The notes: generated from the sequence alone by a model not told the origin. Shown: positions 15,782-24,906, counted from the stretch's first letter. The stretch is DNA of 64,000 nucleotides from Bog-473 sp963736525 (GCA_963736525.1 CAVTPF010000022.1:62001-126000), one strand, 5' to 3'. Made by a program: numbers and translations.

Positions 15782-17134
15782 GGCGAGGATCTCGTCGACC
15801 ATGTCGACCGTCGTGTTGGGATGGAGGAAGGCGAAGCGGGCTACCGTCTCGCCCTCCCAACTGGTCGGGGTGACGAAGCCGATCTGGTCGTGGAGCAGGC
15901 GGGCCGACCAGACGTCATAGTCCGCCCTGTCCCATCCCGGGCGCCGAAAGAGCACGATGGAGAGCCCCGGCTCGCGGACGAGCTCGACGTGGGGCGACTC
16001 GGCGATCCGCTCCGCTGCTCCCGCGGCGATGGCCAGCCCGGCCTCGACGGCGTCGCGGTAGGCGTCGAGGCCGTTGACGGCGAGGGAGAACCACAGCGGG
16101 AGGCCGCGGGCCCGCCGGGTGAGATGGAAGGCATAGTCACTCGGGTTCCACTCCTCGGGTTTCCCACTGTGCAGCACCTCGAGGTACTGGGCATCCTGGG
16201 TGTGGACCGCCTTGGCCAGGTTGGGCCTGCGGTACACGAGCGCGGCGCAGTCGAACGGAGCGAAGAGCCACTTGTGGGGGTCGACGATGAAGGAGTCGGC
16301 CCGTTCGAAACCCACGAACTGGTTCTGGACCGAAGGTGCGAACAGCGCGGCGGCGCCCCCGTAGGCGCCATCGATGTGGAACCACAGCGAGTGCTCCGCG
16401 GCCACGTCGGCCACCCCGGCGAGATCGTCGACGATGCCGGCGTTCGTCGTCCCGGCCGTGGCGACGACCCCGATCACGTCGCCGCCGCAGGGATCGTCCC
16501 GCAGCGCCGCCCGCAGCGCCGCACCGGTCAGCCGGTGGTCCCGTGTCGGTACGGTGAGCGCACCCACACCGAGGACGTGGAGCGCCTTGCCCACCGACGA
16601 ATGGGCCTCTTCCCCGATGGCCACGAGCGGGCGGAGTGGCGCGTCGCCCTGGCGCCGATAGGCCGCCGTGTCACGGGCCACCATGAGCGCCGAGAGGTTC
16701 CCGGCCGAGCCGCCGGCGACGAAACAGCCGCCCGCCTCCGCGGGGAATCCCGCCTGGGCCGCCAGCACGCCCAGTGCCTGGTTTTCCGCGACCACGACCC
16801 CGGCCGCCTCGAGCCACGAGGTGCCGTGCAGCGACGAGCACGACACGAACATGTCGAAGAGGAGGGAGGCCTTGGTGGGAGCCGCCGGAATAAACGACAG
16901 GAACCGAGGGCTGTCGCACGACACGACGGCCGTCGCCAGCTTGTCGACGAACAGCTTGAGCACCTGGGCCGCATCGTTCCCCTCGGGTCGCATGAGTCCG
17001 GCCAGCTCGTCGGCGAGCGAAGCGACGAGACCCCCGAAGTCGAGGGAGACCGGGTCCATCGACAGACGCTCCCGGCAGGCGGCCAGGATCATGTCGGTCA
17101 TGGTCTCGTCGTACTGGAACATCGCGCTGGCCAT
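15764..17134 (-). CDS. Group II PLP-dependent decarboxylase
   Basis: 456-aa fold-type I PLP enzyme of the aromatic-amino-acid/glutamate/diaminobutyrate decarboxylase family. The PLP lysine is in FIVDPHKWLFAPFDCAALVY, the cofactor-stacking region is GGCFVAGGSAGNLSALMVAR, and HIDGAYGGAAALF carries the Asp that pairs with the pyridine nitrogen. The substrate cannot be fixed. Its ATG overlaps the larC stop (TGATG), so it is the third gene of a coupled larB-larC operon, an unusual partner for nickel-cofactor genes. Confidence 0.88.
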   Translation of the reverse strand: MASAMFQYDETMTDMILAACRERLSMDPVSLDFGGLVASLADELAGLMRPEGNDAAQVLKLFVDKLATAVVSCDSPRFLSFIPAAPTKASLLFDMFVSCSSLHGTSWLEAAGVVVAENQALGVLAAQAGFPAEAGGCFVAGGSAGNLSALMVARDTAAYRRQGDAPLRPLVAIGEEAHSSVGKALHVLGVGALTVPTRDHRLTGAALRAALRDDPCGGDVIGVVATAGTTNAGIVDDLAGVADVAAEHSLWFHIDGAYGGAAALFAPSVQNQFVGFERADSFIVDPHKWLFAPFDCAALVYRRPNLAKAVHTQDAQYLEVLHSGKPEEWNPSDYAFHLTRRARGLPLWFSLAVNGLDAYRDAVEAGLAIAAGAAERIAESPHVELVREPGLSIVLFRRPGWDRADYDVWSARLLHDQIGFVTPTSWEGETVARFAFLHPNTTVDMVDEILASMAEP

Positions 17135-18348
17135 CAGGGAGGCGCCCCCGGGCCCGGAGCAGGGAGGTGGGCGGCGCGCCAGATCTCCTCGGCACGGCTG
17201 GCGACCTCGTGGAGCGGCGCTCCGGTCTTGGCGGCCACGAGCGCGACGTCGTCGAATTCCGGCTTGGCGCGTCCTGCACTCACCTTCATCCGAACCGACA
17301 TGCCGTCCACGGCGACGAGGCCCATCTCGCGCTCCACCGGCCAGCGCTCGACCGTGGTGGCGCGCATCCCCATGGTCCCCGTGGCGCGCAGCAGTTCGCC
17401 TTGCAGCACCTGCAGGTGCGAGGCGTCGGTGAGCACGTGCAGGACGTGCCCCGGTCGGCCCTTCTTCATGGTGACGGAGCTGACCCAGGCGTCGAGGGCG
17501 CCGGCGTCGAGGGCGGCGGCGACGGCATAGCCCAGCTGCTCGCCGGTGACGTCATCGAGGTTGGTCTCGAGCAGGAGCACGGATTGCCCGGGCCCGACGC
17601 TGGGCGAGTTGCTGCGCTGTCCGACGACCACCTGGGTGCAATTGGGCAGGTCCGCCAGCTCGCCGGCGCCCCCTCCGTAGCCCGACGCGGTGACGGTCAT
17701 GTCCGGGAGCGGTCCGAACGACGTGCTGAGTGCGGCCAGCAGGGCGGCTCCGGTCGGCGTCGTGAGCTCAATCCCGACGTCGCGTCCGTAGGCCGGGATC
17801 CCCTCCAGCAGGCGGACGGTGGCCGGCGCGGGGTTGGGCAGCCACCCGTGCGCGCTGCGCACCGCGCCGTTACCGGTGGCCACCGCCGATGCGGTGATCT
17901 CGCCGACGTCGAGCACCTCGAGCGCCGCCGCCGTCCCGACCACGTCGACGATGGCATCGTGGCCACCGACCTCGTGGAAGTGGACCTCGTCGACGGGCTG
18001 CCGGTGCAGCGCCGACTCGACGGTCGCCAGGGCACCGAACACGGCGAGCGACCGTTGCGTCACGCGTGGCGGCAGGGCGGCGTCGGTGATGATGGCGGTG
18101 ATCGCCCCGTAGTCGCGGGCGACGACGTCGGTACCGCGCACGACGACGCGCGTGCAGCCGATGCCGCCGCGCAGGCAGTCCTCGACCCGCATCTCCCAGC
18201 CCGGCAGGGCGAGGCGGTGCAGCAGGGCGCGGACCTCGCCGACGTCTGCGCCGGCGTCGATGAGAGCCCCCAGCGCCATGTCGCCCGCGATGCCGGCGAA
18301 GCAGTGGAACCACGCCACCTTGGTGGCCGAGGCGGCGGGCGCCGTCAC
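17134..18348 (-). CDS. larC: Nickel-pincer cofactor nickel-insertion protein LarC
   Basis: Uses CTP to insert nickel into the bis-thiocarboxylated pyridinium mononucleotide. The 404-aa protein carries the family N-terminus WFHCFAGIAGDMALGALIDA, the His-rich VHFHEVGGHDAIVDVVGTAA, TTPTGAALLAAL, and the C-terminal ETNLDDVTGEQLGYAVAAAL. It is one continuous frame, unlike the split larC1/larC2 of lactobacilli. GTG 18348 overlaps the larB stop and the stop overlaps the decarboxylase start, so all three are translationally coupled. Confidence 0.93.
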   Translation of the reverse strand: MTAPAASATKVAWFHCFAGIAGDMALGALIDAGADVGEVRALLHRLALPGWEMRVEDCLRGGIGCTRVVVRGTDVVARDYGAITAIITDAALPPRVTQRSLAVFGALATVESALHRQPVDEVHFHEVGGHDAIVDVVGTAAALEVLDVGEITASAVATGNGAVRSAHGWLPNPAPATVRLLEGIPAYGRDVGIELTTPTGAALLAALSTSFGPLPDMTVTASGYGGGAGELADLPNCTQVVVGQRSNSPSVGPGQSVLLLETNLDDVTGEQLGYAVAAALDAGALDAWVSSVTMKKGRPGHVLHVLTDASHLQVLQGELLRATGTMGMRATTVERWPVEREMGLVAVDGMSVRMKVSAGRAKPEFDDVALVAAKTGAPLHEVASRAEEIWRAAHLPAPGPGAPP

Positions 18349-19106
18349 GGGAGCAGCCGGGCGACGGCACAGGCGGCGCCGTACCCGTTGTCGATGCCGA
18401 CCACCGTGATGCCCGACGAGCAGGCGGCGAGCATGGTGAGCAGCGCCGTGACGCCCTCGAGTGCGGCGCCGTAGCCGGTGCTCGTCGGTACGGCCACCAC
18501 CGGTGCGGGCGTGAGCCCTCCCACGACGCTGGCCAGCGCTCCCTCCATGCCGGCAATCACGACGACGGCGTCGGCCATCGCGATGGTGCCGAGCTCGGAA
18601 AGGAGCCGGTGCAGGCCGGCCACGCCGCAGTCGGCCAGCACGGTGGGCGCGAACCCGAGTGCTCCCAGGACGGCGTCGCACTCGGCGGCCACGGGGAGGT
18701 CGGCCGTCCCGGCGGTCACCACCACGACCGATCCCCCCCGGCGGGGTGCCGGTCGGAAGACGACGGTGGAGAACGTACCGCTGGCCGAGACCACCCCCGA
18801 GCCGTGACCGGCGGCGACGGCGGCCGCACATGCCGCCTTGACCTGCGCGTCGGTCGCCCTGGTGAGGAGCACGGGCCCGTCGCTCCCCGCCAGCAGCTCC
18901 CCGACGACCGCGGCGCAGTGCTCCGGCGTCTTGCCCGGGCCGTACACGGCCTCGGGCAGGCCGAGCCGCAAGTCGCGGTGATGGTCGACCCGGGCGAACC
19001 CCAGATCCGCGTAGGGCAGGCGCCGCAGCTGGCGCACGGCGTCATCGGGCGCGCATTCGCCCGAGGCGACCTGTTCGATCAGCACGCGAAGCGAAGAAGC
19101 GTCCAT
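18345..19106 (-). CDS. larB: Pyridinium-3,5-biscarboxylic acid mononucleotide synthase LarB
   Basis: Carboxylates and hydrolyses nicotinic acid adenine dinucleotide, the first step of nickel-pincer nucleotide synthesis. The 253-aa protein has the PurE-like C-terminal fold (VVVVTAGTADLPVAAECDAV, DAVVVIAGMEGALASVVGG, VAVPTSTGYGAALEG) after an N-terminal extension (DLGFARVDHHRDLRLGLPEAVYG). ATG 19106 is preferred over the TTG at 19127. It is divergent from pheA, with about 23 bp between the starts, so both promoters must overlap the opposite gene or lie very close. Confidence 0.93.
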   Translation of the reverse strand: MDASSLRVLIEQVASGECAPDDAVRQLRRLPYADLGFARVDHHRDLRLGLPEAVYGPGKTPEHCAAVVGELLAGSDGPVLLTRATDAQVKAACAAAVAAGHGSGVVSASGTFSTVVFRPAPRRGGSVVVVTAGTADLPVAAECDAVLGALGFAPTVLADCGVAGLHRLLSELGTIAMADAVVVIAGMEGALASVVGGLTPAPVVAVPTSTGYGAALEGVTALLTMLAACSSGITVVGIDNGYGAACAVARLLP

Positions 19107-19129
19107 GAGCTGCTCTATCCTGCCCAACT

Positions 19130-20062
19130 GTGAACCCCCCTGCGACCTCGGTCGCCTACTTCGGCCCGGCGGCCACCTTCACCCAGGAGGCGCTCCTGAC
19201 CCAGCCCGATCTGGCTGCGGCCGATCTGCAGTCGCTGGGTTCCATCACGACCGTCCTCGACGCGGTGGCCTCCGGGGACGCGGACCTGGGCTTCGTCCCC
19301 ATCGAGAACGCAATAGAGGGAACGGTCAGCGCCACCATCGACGGGTTGATCCACGATGTCGACCTCCTCATTCAGAGGGAAGTCGTCATGGACATCCACC
19401 TGCACCTCATGGCGCGCCCGGGCACGTCCCTGGCCGACATCCGCCACGTGTCGTCGTACCCCCACGCCCTCGCACAGTGCCAGAAGTACTTGGCCCGTAC
19501 CCTCCCGAACGTGGAGCAGCGAGCCGCCAACTCCACCGCTGACGCGGCACGGGTGCTCGGGGAGTCGGATGCTGCCGACGGCGCCGCCATCGCGCCCCGG
19601 CTGGCGGCCGAGCGGTACGGCCTGGCCATCGTCGCCGAGGACGTCGAGGATCACCCGGACAACCAGACGCGCTTCGTCCTCGTCGGTCGGACGCGGGTGC
19701 CGAAGCCGACGGGCCACGACAAGACCAGCATCGTCTGCTTCCAGCGGGCGGACCATCCCGGCAGCCTGCACGGGATCCTCGGCCAATTCGCCGCGCGCAA
19801 CATCAACCTGACGAAGCTCGAGTCACGGCCGACCAAACAGGGGCTGGGCGATTACTGCTTCGTCATCGACCTGTCGGGCCACCTGGCGGACGAGGTGGTC
19901 GCCGACTGCCTGCGCGACCTGCACGCCGGGCTGGCGGGGGTGAAGTTCCTCGGCTCGTACCCCGCCGCCGGCGAGCACGGGCCCGAGCAGCGCCGGCAGG
20001 CCGATGCCGCCTGGCAGGCCGCCGACGACTGGCTGCGGGAGCTGCGGGAGGCCATGGAGTGA
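19130..20062 (+). CDS. pheA: Prephenate dehydratase
   Basis: Converts prephenate to phenylpyruvate for phenylalanine synthesis. Residues 8-190 are the two-lobed PDT domain (VAYFGPAATFTQEALL, GFVPIENAIEGTVSATIDGL, DNQTRFVLVGR with the catalytic Thr). Residues 205-280 are an ACT domain (DHPGSLHGILGQFAARNINLTKLESRPTK split by family numbering), the phenylalanine feedback site. No chorismate mutase domain is fused. GTG 19130 is the first usable start. Confidence 0.95.
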   Translation: MNPPATSVAYFGPAATFTQEALLTQPDLAAADLQSLGSITTVLDAVASGDADLGFVPIENAIEGTVSATIDGLIHDVDLLIQREVVMDIHLHLMARPGTSLADIRHVSSYPHALAQCQKYLARTLPNVEQRAANSTADAARVLGESDAADGAAIAPRLAAERYGLAIVAEDVEDHPDNQTRFVLVGRTRVPKPTGHDKTSIVCFQRADHPGSLHGILGQFAARNINLTKLESRPTKQGLGDYCFVIDLSGHLADEVVADCLRDLHAGLAGVKFLGSYPAAGEHGPEQRRQADAAWQAADDWLRELREAME

Positions 20063-20121
20063 CGGCCTCCCCGGGCTGACCCCGGGGAGGGACCGCTGGT
20101 ACGCTGCGACGGGAGGGCTTC

Positions 20122-21270
20122 ATGCCGTTGCAGACCATCGACGTCGACCAGCATCTCTTCGAGTCGAGGACGACCTGGTCCGATCACATCGACCCGGCTC
20201 ACCGGTCGGATGCGCTGTCCATTTCCGACGACGAGTGCGGCTGGCCCTGGCTGACGTGGCGGGGCACCAGGCTCACCCCGATCGAGGTGCCAATCCCGGA
20301 GCGCTCGACCCTGATTGGGGAAGACCGGCTCCGCCGGCTGCGCGGGGAACAGGCACCGGGCTCGTTCGAGGAGCTGGTGCCGGACACCTACCGCCTCGCC
20401 GGGGCTCGCCTCGCCGTACTCGACCAGTTCGGCCTCGATGCCGCGGTGATGTTCCCGAACTACGGCCTGCTGTGGGAGCAGCGGCTGGCTTCGGACCGAG
20501 TGGCGCAGCGGGCCAACGCGCGCGCCTACAACCGCTTCATGGCCGACGTGTGCGCCGACGGTGACGGGCGCCTGTTCGGCGTGGCGCATCTCATGCTGCA
20601 TGATCCGGCGTGGGCCGTAGAGGAGATTGCGCGAGTGCGGGCGCAGGGTGTCCGGTTGGCCATGGTGGCCCCGGCGCCGGTGGACGGCAAGCCACTGTCG
20701 CACCGCGACTTCGACCCGGTCTGGGCGGCCTTCAGCGACCACGGCGTCGCTCCGGTGTTCCATGTCTCGGAGTTCGAGAGCCCGCTGCACCCGGCCTGGC
20801 GGGAGGGAGAGCAGGAGGACGGCGAACAGCTCTTCGACTCCATCTTCTTGTATCTCGCGCCTGCCGTCGCGCTCGCCAACCTCATCCTGCACGGCGTGCT
20901 CGAGCGGTTCCCGGAACTGCGCATCGGTGTCGTCGAGCTCACGGCGAGCTGGGTGCCGAGCTTCCTCTTGCACATCGACGGCGCGTCGGACTTCTACACC
21001 CAGCGGCACGGCGAGCCGTTTCGCCAGCTGGCCGAACGACCGTCGGCGTACTTCCTGCGGCAGGTGCGGGTGGCGGCCTTGCCCTACGAGATGCCCAACC
21101 GCCTCGTTCCGAAGGTCGGCGATGCGACGTTCATGATCGGGAGCGACTGGCCTCATGCCGAAGGTGTTGCCGACCCGAAGGCCGCGGCGGACCGGGCCGT
21201 GCTCGGGTTGGCGGACGCGGCGAAGGAGAACATCTTGGGAGCCAACGCGGCGTGGCTCCTGGGACTGTGA
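20122..21270 (+). CDS. Amidohydrolase-2 family metal-dependent hydrolase
   Basis: 382-aa TIM-barrel of the ACMSD/amidohydrolase-2 group. The N-terminal motif is IDVDQHLFES (DxH variant of HxH). VFHVSEFESP supplies a barrel His, and MIGSDWPHAEGVADP holds the metal-binding Asp with the usual SDxPH pattern. These enzymes are decarboxylases or hydrolases of aromatic or lactone substrates. It is followed without a gap by two VOC genes (GTGA, then TGATG overlaps), which together suggest an aromatic- or xenobiotic-type catabolic operon; the substrate is unknown. Confidence 0.85.
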   Translation: MPLQTIDVDQHLFESRTTWSDHIDPAHRSDALSISDDECGWPWLTWRGTRLTPIEVPIPERSTLIGEDRLRRLRGEQAPGSFEELVPDTYRLAGARLAVLDQFGLDAAVMFPNYGLLWEQRLASDRVAQRANARAYNRFMADVCADGDGRLFGVAHLMLHDPAWAVEEIARVRAQGVRLAMVAPAPVDGKPLSHRDFDPVWAAFSDHGVAPVFHVSEFESPLHPAWREGEQEDGEQLFDSIFLYLAPAVALANLILHGVLERFPELRIGVVELTASWVPSFLLHIDGASDFYTQRHGEPFRQLAERPSAYFLRQVRVAALPYEMPNRLVPKVGDATFMIGSDWPHAEGVADPKAAADRAVLGLADAAKENILGANAAWLLGL

Positions 21271-21761
21271 GCGTCGACCTCGAGGCTGCCGCCGACGAAC
21301 GGGAGCGGCTGCGGGCGTCATACCTGCACGACACGGCGACCCGGCCGCAGTCGGCGGCCCGGGGCGTGCACCATCTGGCGCTCTTGTGCTCCGACGTGGA
21401 ACGTACGATCCGCTTCTACCAGGAGCTGCTCGGCTTCCCGCTGGTGGAGCTCTTCGAGAACCGCGACTACCGGGGATCGACCCACCTCTTCTTCGACGTG
21501 GGCCACGACAACACCTTGGCCTTCTTCGACTTCCCGGGCCTCGACCTCGGTCCCTATGCCGAGGTGCTGGGCGGGTTCCACCATCTCGCCATCTCCGTCG
21601 ACCAGGCGCAGTGGGCCGCCGCCCGCAGTCGCCTCGAGGAGGCCGGTATCCCGACCCACGTCGAGAGCGAGGTCTCCCTGTACTTCTCCGATCCGGACGG
21701 CGTGCGACTCGAGCTCATCGCCGAGGACCTGGGCTCGTTGTACGGCACCCCGCTGCACTGA
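21267..21761 (+). CDS. VOC-family (glyoxalase/dioxygenase-like) protein 1
   Basis: 164 aa with two beta-alpha-beta-beta-beta modules: RGVHHLALLCSDVERTIRFY opens the first and GFHHLAISVDQAQWAAARSR the second. DPDGVRLELIAE is the canonical closing strand with the metal-binding Glu. GTG 21267 overlaps the amidohydrolase stop. It could be an isomerase, lyase or extradiol dioxygenase. Confidence 0.85.
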   Translation: MSVDLEAAADERERLRASYLHDTATRPQSAARGVHHLALLCSDVERTIRFYQELLGFPLVELFENRDYRGSTHLFFDVGHDNTLAFFDFPGLDLGPYAEVLGGFHHLAISVDQAQWAAARSRLEEAGIPTHVESEVSLYFSDPDGVRLELIAEDLGSLYGTPLH

Positions 21762-22150
21762 TGGCCGTCACCGGCCTGGCCAACCTGGCCGTGAAGGTGG
21801 CGGATGCCGACCTCGAGCGCGCGTGCGCCTGGTACGAGGCGGCCGGGGCCACCGTGACCGAGCCCGTGGAATGGGAGAACGGCCGCCGGGCCGACGTGCA
21901 GCTGGGAGCGCTCGCCCTGACGCTGTTCACGCAGGCGATTTACGAGGAGGCCTGTGCGTTGCCCGACGAGGGTTTCCTGCACCCCGCCCTCTTCGTCGAC
22001 GACCTCGATGCCGAGTTGGCGCGGCACCAGGTCCTGTGGGGGCCGCGGCTCGTCAGCGGGAGTTTCGGCACCCGGCGCATCGCCTTCGTGGAGGCGCCCG
22101 GGGGGATCCGCCTCGAGTTCATGGAGCAGGTGGAGGAGCCTCCCGGCTGA
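21761..22150 (+). CDS. VOC-family protein 2
   Basis: 129-aa VOC protein (LANLAVKVADADLERACAWY; GFLHPALFVDDLDAELARHQ; GGIRLEFMEQ). Its ATG overlaps the stop of VOC protein 1. It is probably co-translated and may act in the same pathway. Confidence 0.85.
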   Translation: MAVTGLANLAVKVADADLERACAWYEAAGATVTEPVEWENGRRADVQLGALALTLFTQAIYEEACALPDEGFLHPALFVDDLDAELARHQVLWGPRLVSGSFGTRRIAFVEAPGGIRLEFMEQVEEPPG

Positions 22151-22266
22151 TCCTCGCCATCGCGGCAATGGGAGTGAGTGCGATCGTGCTCGCCAACGTG
22201 GTGTCCACGGTGCCGGGTCGGCTGGCCGCGGACACGCCGACGGCTCTCATGCTGCGCGCGGAATGA
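22147..22266 (+). pseudogene. Relic of an FtsX-like permease C-terminus
   Basis: After the VOC stop, a frame ending at 22266 reads LILAIAAMGVSAIVLANVVS then TVPGRLAADTPTALMLRAE. This hydrophobic helix plus PGRxAAxTPTAxxLRAE is the end of FtsX/MacB-type permeases. Nothing upstream encodes the rest, so it is a leftover from a deleted gene. It has no evident start. Confidence 0.7.
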
Positions 22267-22344
22267 GCAACGAGCCCATACCGCTCCGGGAGAACTGGTG
22301 CGTGTGAGAATTCGGCCAAGGACCCATGACTCAGGAGGACTTGG

Positions 22345-22845
22345 ATGACGACGACCGCCGACGCGCTGGCACCACCGGTACCGATGCACGGCTACACCAA
22401 GGACGGCACCCCCGTGTACGGCAAGACGCACCACTTCGTCAAGGCCGACACGGCGGCGCAGAGGTTCAACGCGGCCTTCGGTCTCAAGATCACGGTGCTG
22501 GTCGGGACCATGTGGGCGGCGTATCTGTTCGCCATCATCGCGTTCGTCTCGTTGCCTTCGACCATCAAGCAGCACAGCGCCACCGTGCTGGTGCTGTGGT
22601 TGTCCTCCGAGTTCATTCAGCTGGTGCTCCTGCCGATCATCATCGTCGGCCAGAACATCCAGTCCCGAGCGGCCGACGCCCGGGCCACCAAGACCTTCGA
22701 GGACGTGGAGGACGCCCGCAACAAGATCGAGCACGCGATCTCGTTGCTCGACATCCACACCGAGGGTGGGCTGCATGACGCCGTGGAGGCCATCGTGGAC
22801 GCGATCAACGCCAAGAATGCCGCCGCCGGTGGCGCGGCCACCTGA
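22345..22845 (+). CDS. Two-TM membrane protein, DUF1003-like
   Basis: 166 aa: a hydrophilic N-terminus (MHGYTKDGTPVYGKTHHF), FNAAFGLKITVLVGTMWAAY then LFAIIAFVSLP as TM1, LVLWLSSEFIQLVLLPIIIV as TM2, and a charged helical tail (TFEDVEDARNKIEHAISLLD). This outline resembles DUF1003 proteins. Function unknown. AGGAGG lies just upstream of the ATG at 22345. Confidence 0.75.
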   Translation: MTTTADALAPPVPMHGYTKDGTPVYGKTHHFVKADTAAQRFNAAFGLKITVLVGTMWAAYLFAIIAFVSLPSTIKQHSATVLVLWLSSEFIQLVLLPIIIVGQNIQSRAADARATKTFEDVEDARNKIEHAISLLDIHTEGGLHDAVEAIVDAINAKNAAAGGAAT

Positions 22846-22890
22846 CGAAGCCGCCGCACGAAGCCGCCGCACAGGGTCAGGTGGCTTCGT
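22838..22890. terminator. Convergent-gene hairpin, possible bidirectional terminator
   Basis: CCACCTGAC (22838-22846) pairs with GTCAGGTGG (22876-22884), and ACGAAGCC (22858-22865) pairs with GGCTTCGT (22883-22890). The two helices share bases, so only one forms at a time. The element spans the stops of both convergent genes. Confidence 0.55.
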
Positions 22891-24406
22891 AGGCCTCCTC
22901 GAGCCCGAGAGCCGGCGCGGGGGCTCCCTCACCGGCCTTGACCGGCTCGTTGATCTCGCGGAGGGACGGGAGCGTCGCCAGCGCGACAGCGGCGGTGGCC
23001 CCCAGCAGCGCCGCCGCCACCGAGAAGGCCAGGGCATAGCCGTCGGTGAGTGCAGCCGCCGTGCGGGCCGGCGTGGCCGCCATCCCGGTGAGCACACCTG
23101 AGGTGCGGTTGGCGGCCACGGTGGCGAGTGCCGCCAGGCCGATGGACGCGCCGACGGTGCGCGACGTGTTGAGCAATCCCGAGGCGAGTCCTGCCTGTTC
23201 GCGCGGCACCCCTGCCGTTCCGGCGACGGCGATCGGCGTCACCGCCAGGCCCATCCCCAGCCCGATGAGCACGAACGGTCCGAGGAGGTCGGCCACGAAC
23301 GTGCTGCTGGTCGAGATCTGCGCCAGCCAGGCCAACCCCGCACCGGCCACCAGCGTGCCGGCGACGATGAGCACCCGCGGGCCGAGCCTGGGCACCAGAC
23401 GCGCGGTGACCTGGGCGCCGGCTGCGATCAGGAGTGTCTGCGGCAGGAAGGCGAGGCCGGCCTGCAGCGGGCTGTAGCCCAGCACGTGCTGCATGTAGAG
23501 CGTCTCGAAGTACCAGGACCCGAACAGCGCACCGAACATCAGCAGCATCACCACGTTTCCGCCGGACACCGAACGCGAGCGGAAGATGCGCAGCGGGACG
23601 AGTGGAGCCTTCGAGAACCGGGCTTGGAGGACGAGGAAGCCGGCCAGGAGCACGAGGGCCACCGCGAGCGGGACCAGGACCTGTGCCGACCCCCACGAGT
23701 AGGACTCGGTGCGCACGAGGGCGAAGACCAGAGCGACGAGGCCGGCCGTCACGGTCACCGCCCCGCCCAGGTCGAGGTGGCGGTGCGCCATGGCGGCGCG
23801 CGACTCGGGGAGGTCGCGGCGGGCCGCGACGAGCGCGATGACCCCGACCGGCACATTGACGAAGAGGATCCAGCGCCAACTGAGGAAGTCGGTGAGAACG
23901 CCCCCGAAGAGTGCACCCGCCGACGCGCCGGCAGCGGAGACGGCGCTCCACACGCCCAAGGCGCGGGCGCGGGCGGGGCCTTCGGAGAAGGTCGCGGTCA
24001 GGATGGTCAACGTGGCCGGAGCCAGAATGGCTGCCCCCAGTCCCTGGAGGGCCCGGGCACCCACGAGCCAGGCCTGGTTCTGAGCCATGCCGCCGAGGAG
24101 GCTGGAGATCGTGAACACGGCCAGCCCCACCATGAAGATCCTCCGCCGGCCGAACAGGTCGGCCGCCCGGCCACCCAGGAGGAGGAAACCGGCGAAGGTC
24201 AGCGTGTAGGCGTTGACGATCCACTGCAGGTTCGACGTGCTGAAGTGCAGGTCGCGCTGTATCGACGGAAGGGCAACGTTGACGATGGAGGCGTCGAGCA
24301 CGACCATGAACTGGCCGATGCAGACGATGCCGAGGACCACCCAGGCCGGAACGTACCGGCCCGGTTCGAGTTCGACGACGCTGGTGCCGTTGGGATCTTC
24401 GGACAT
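22877..24406 (-). CDS. MFS drug:H+ antiporter, DHA2 family
   Basis: 509-aa major-facilitator exporter with 14 predicted helices. Motif A is GGRAADLFGRRRIFMVGL. DASIVNVALPSIQRDL is the DHA2 motif in TM1, and LQWIVNAYTLTFAGFLLLGG follows. Motif C-like glycine repeats occur in TM5. Similar proteins (EmrB/QacA type) pump out drugs and metabolites. ATG 24406 is chosen because GGAGGAGA sits just upstream; no regulator gene is adjacent. Confidence 0.92.
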   Translation of the reverse strand: MSEDPNGTSVVELEPGRYVPAWVVLGIVCIGQFMVVLDASIVNVALPSIQRDLHFSTSNLQWIVNAYTLTFAGFLLLGGRAADLFGRRRIFMVGLAVFTISSLLGGMAQNQAWLVGARALQGLGAAILAPATLTILTATFSEGPARARALGVWSAVSAAGASAGALFGGVLTDFLSWRWILFVNVPVGVIALVAARRDLPESRAAMAHRHLDLGGAVTVTAGLVALVFALVRTESYSWGSAQVLVPLAVALVLLAGFLVLQARFSKAPLVPLRIFRSRSVSGGNVVMLLMFGALFGSWYFETLYMQHVLGYSPLQAGLAFLPQTLLIAAGAQVTARLVPRLGPRVLIVAGTLVAGAGLAWLAQISTSSTFVADLLGPFVLIGLGMGLAVTPIAVAGTAGVPREQAGLASGLLNTSRTVGASIGLAALATVAANRTSGVLTGMAATPARTAAALTDGYALAFSVAAALLGATAAVALATLPSLREINEPVKAGEGAPAPALGLEEAYEAT

Positions 24407-24906
24407 GGGTCTCCTCCTGCGCATGCGCTCGGATCCATCAGCCCCTCACCCAAACGGACAACGCCGTTCCGCCGCTCGCTATTCCCACCCTAGGGAAGGG
24501 GCGTCGGAAGATCCGGCGGGGATCGGACATCGATCTGACGGTCGGACCACCCGGTTTAGTGGTCGGGTGTGACAGCCTCCGACGTCCCTGCTCGGTGTGA
24601 CCTTCCGGACCATCTCGGCGGCGGTCTCTCGCAGGAATGAGAGACTCGGCGTCGACATGAAGGTGCACCTCGTCGACGGGACGTGCGAGCTGTACGCGCC
24701 GCGGTGCCTCTCTGCCTCCAAGCCGCGAACCTACGTCCGCCATCGGCAGCGTGTGACTGCGTGAGACCGCCTCTGACCGCCTGAGTCCTCGGTGTGCCTC
24801 GAGTTGTGCCTCGCCGCAGCGGTGAGGCACAAGCGCACCTCGACGGCACCGCCCATCAGGACTTTCCGCCCTGTCTCCCGTCTGCCCTGATATACACCAT
24901 GCGAGT
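24407..24906. other. 500-bp gap between MFS and ABC genes
   Basis: Divergent promoter region with no full-length gene. It contains a decayed copy of the 5' end of the exonuclease gene at 24657, listed separately. The rest shows no coding pattern I trust. Confidence 0.6.
24656..24764 (+). pseudogene. Decayed partial copy of the 5'-3' exonuclease start
   Basis: The 27 bases from 24656 are identical to those at 30599 (the start of the exonuclease gene). Similarity then fades: MKVHLVDGTCELYAPRCL versus MKVHLVDGTYELFRHFFG. The frame stops at 24762-24764. It is too short to be a nuclease. Confidence 0.75.
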
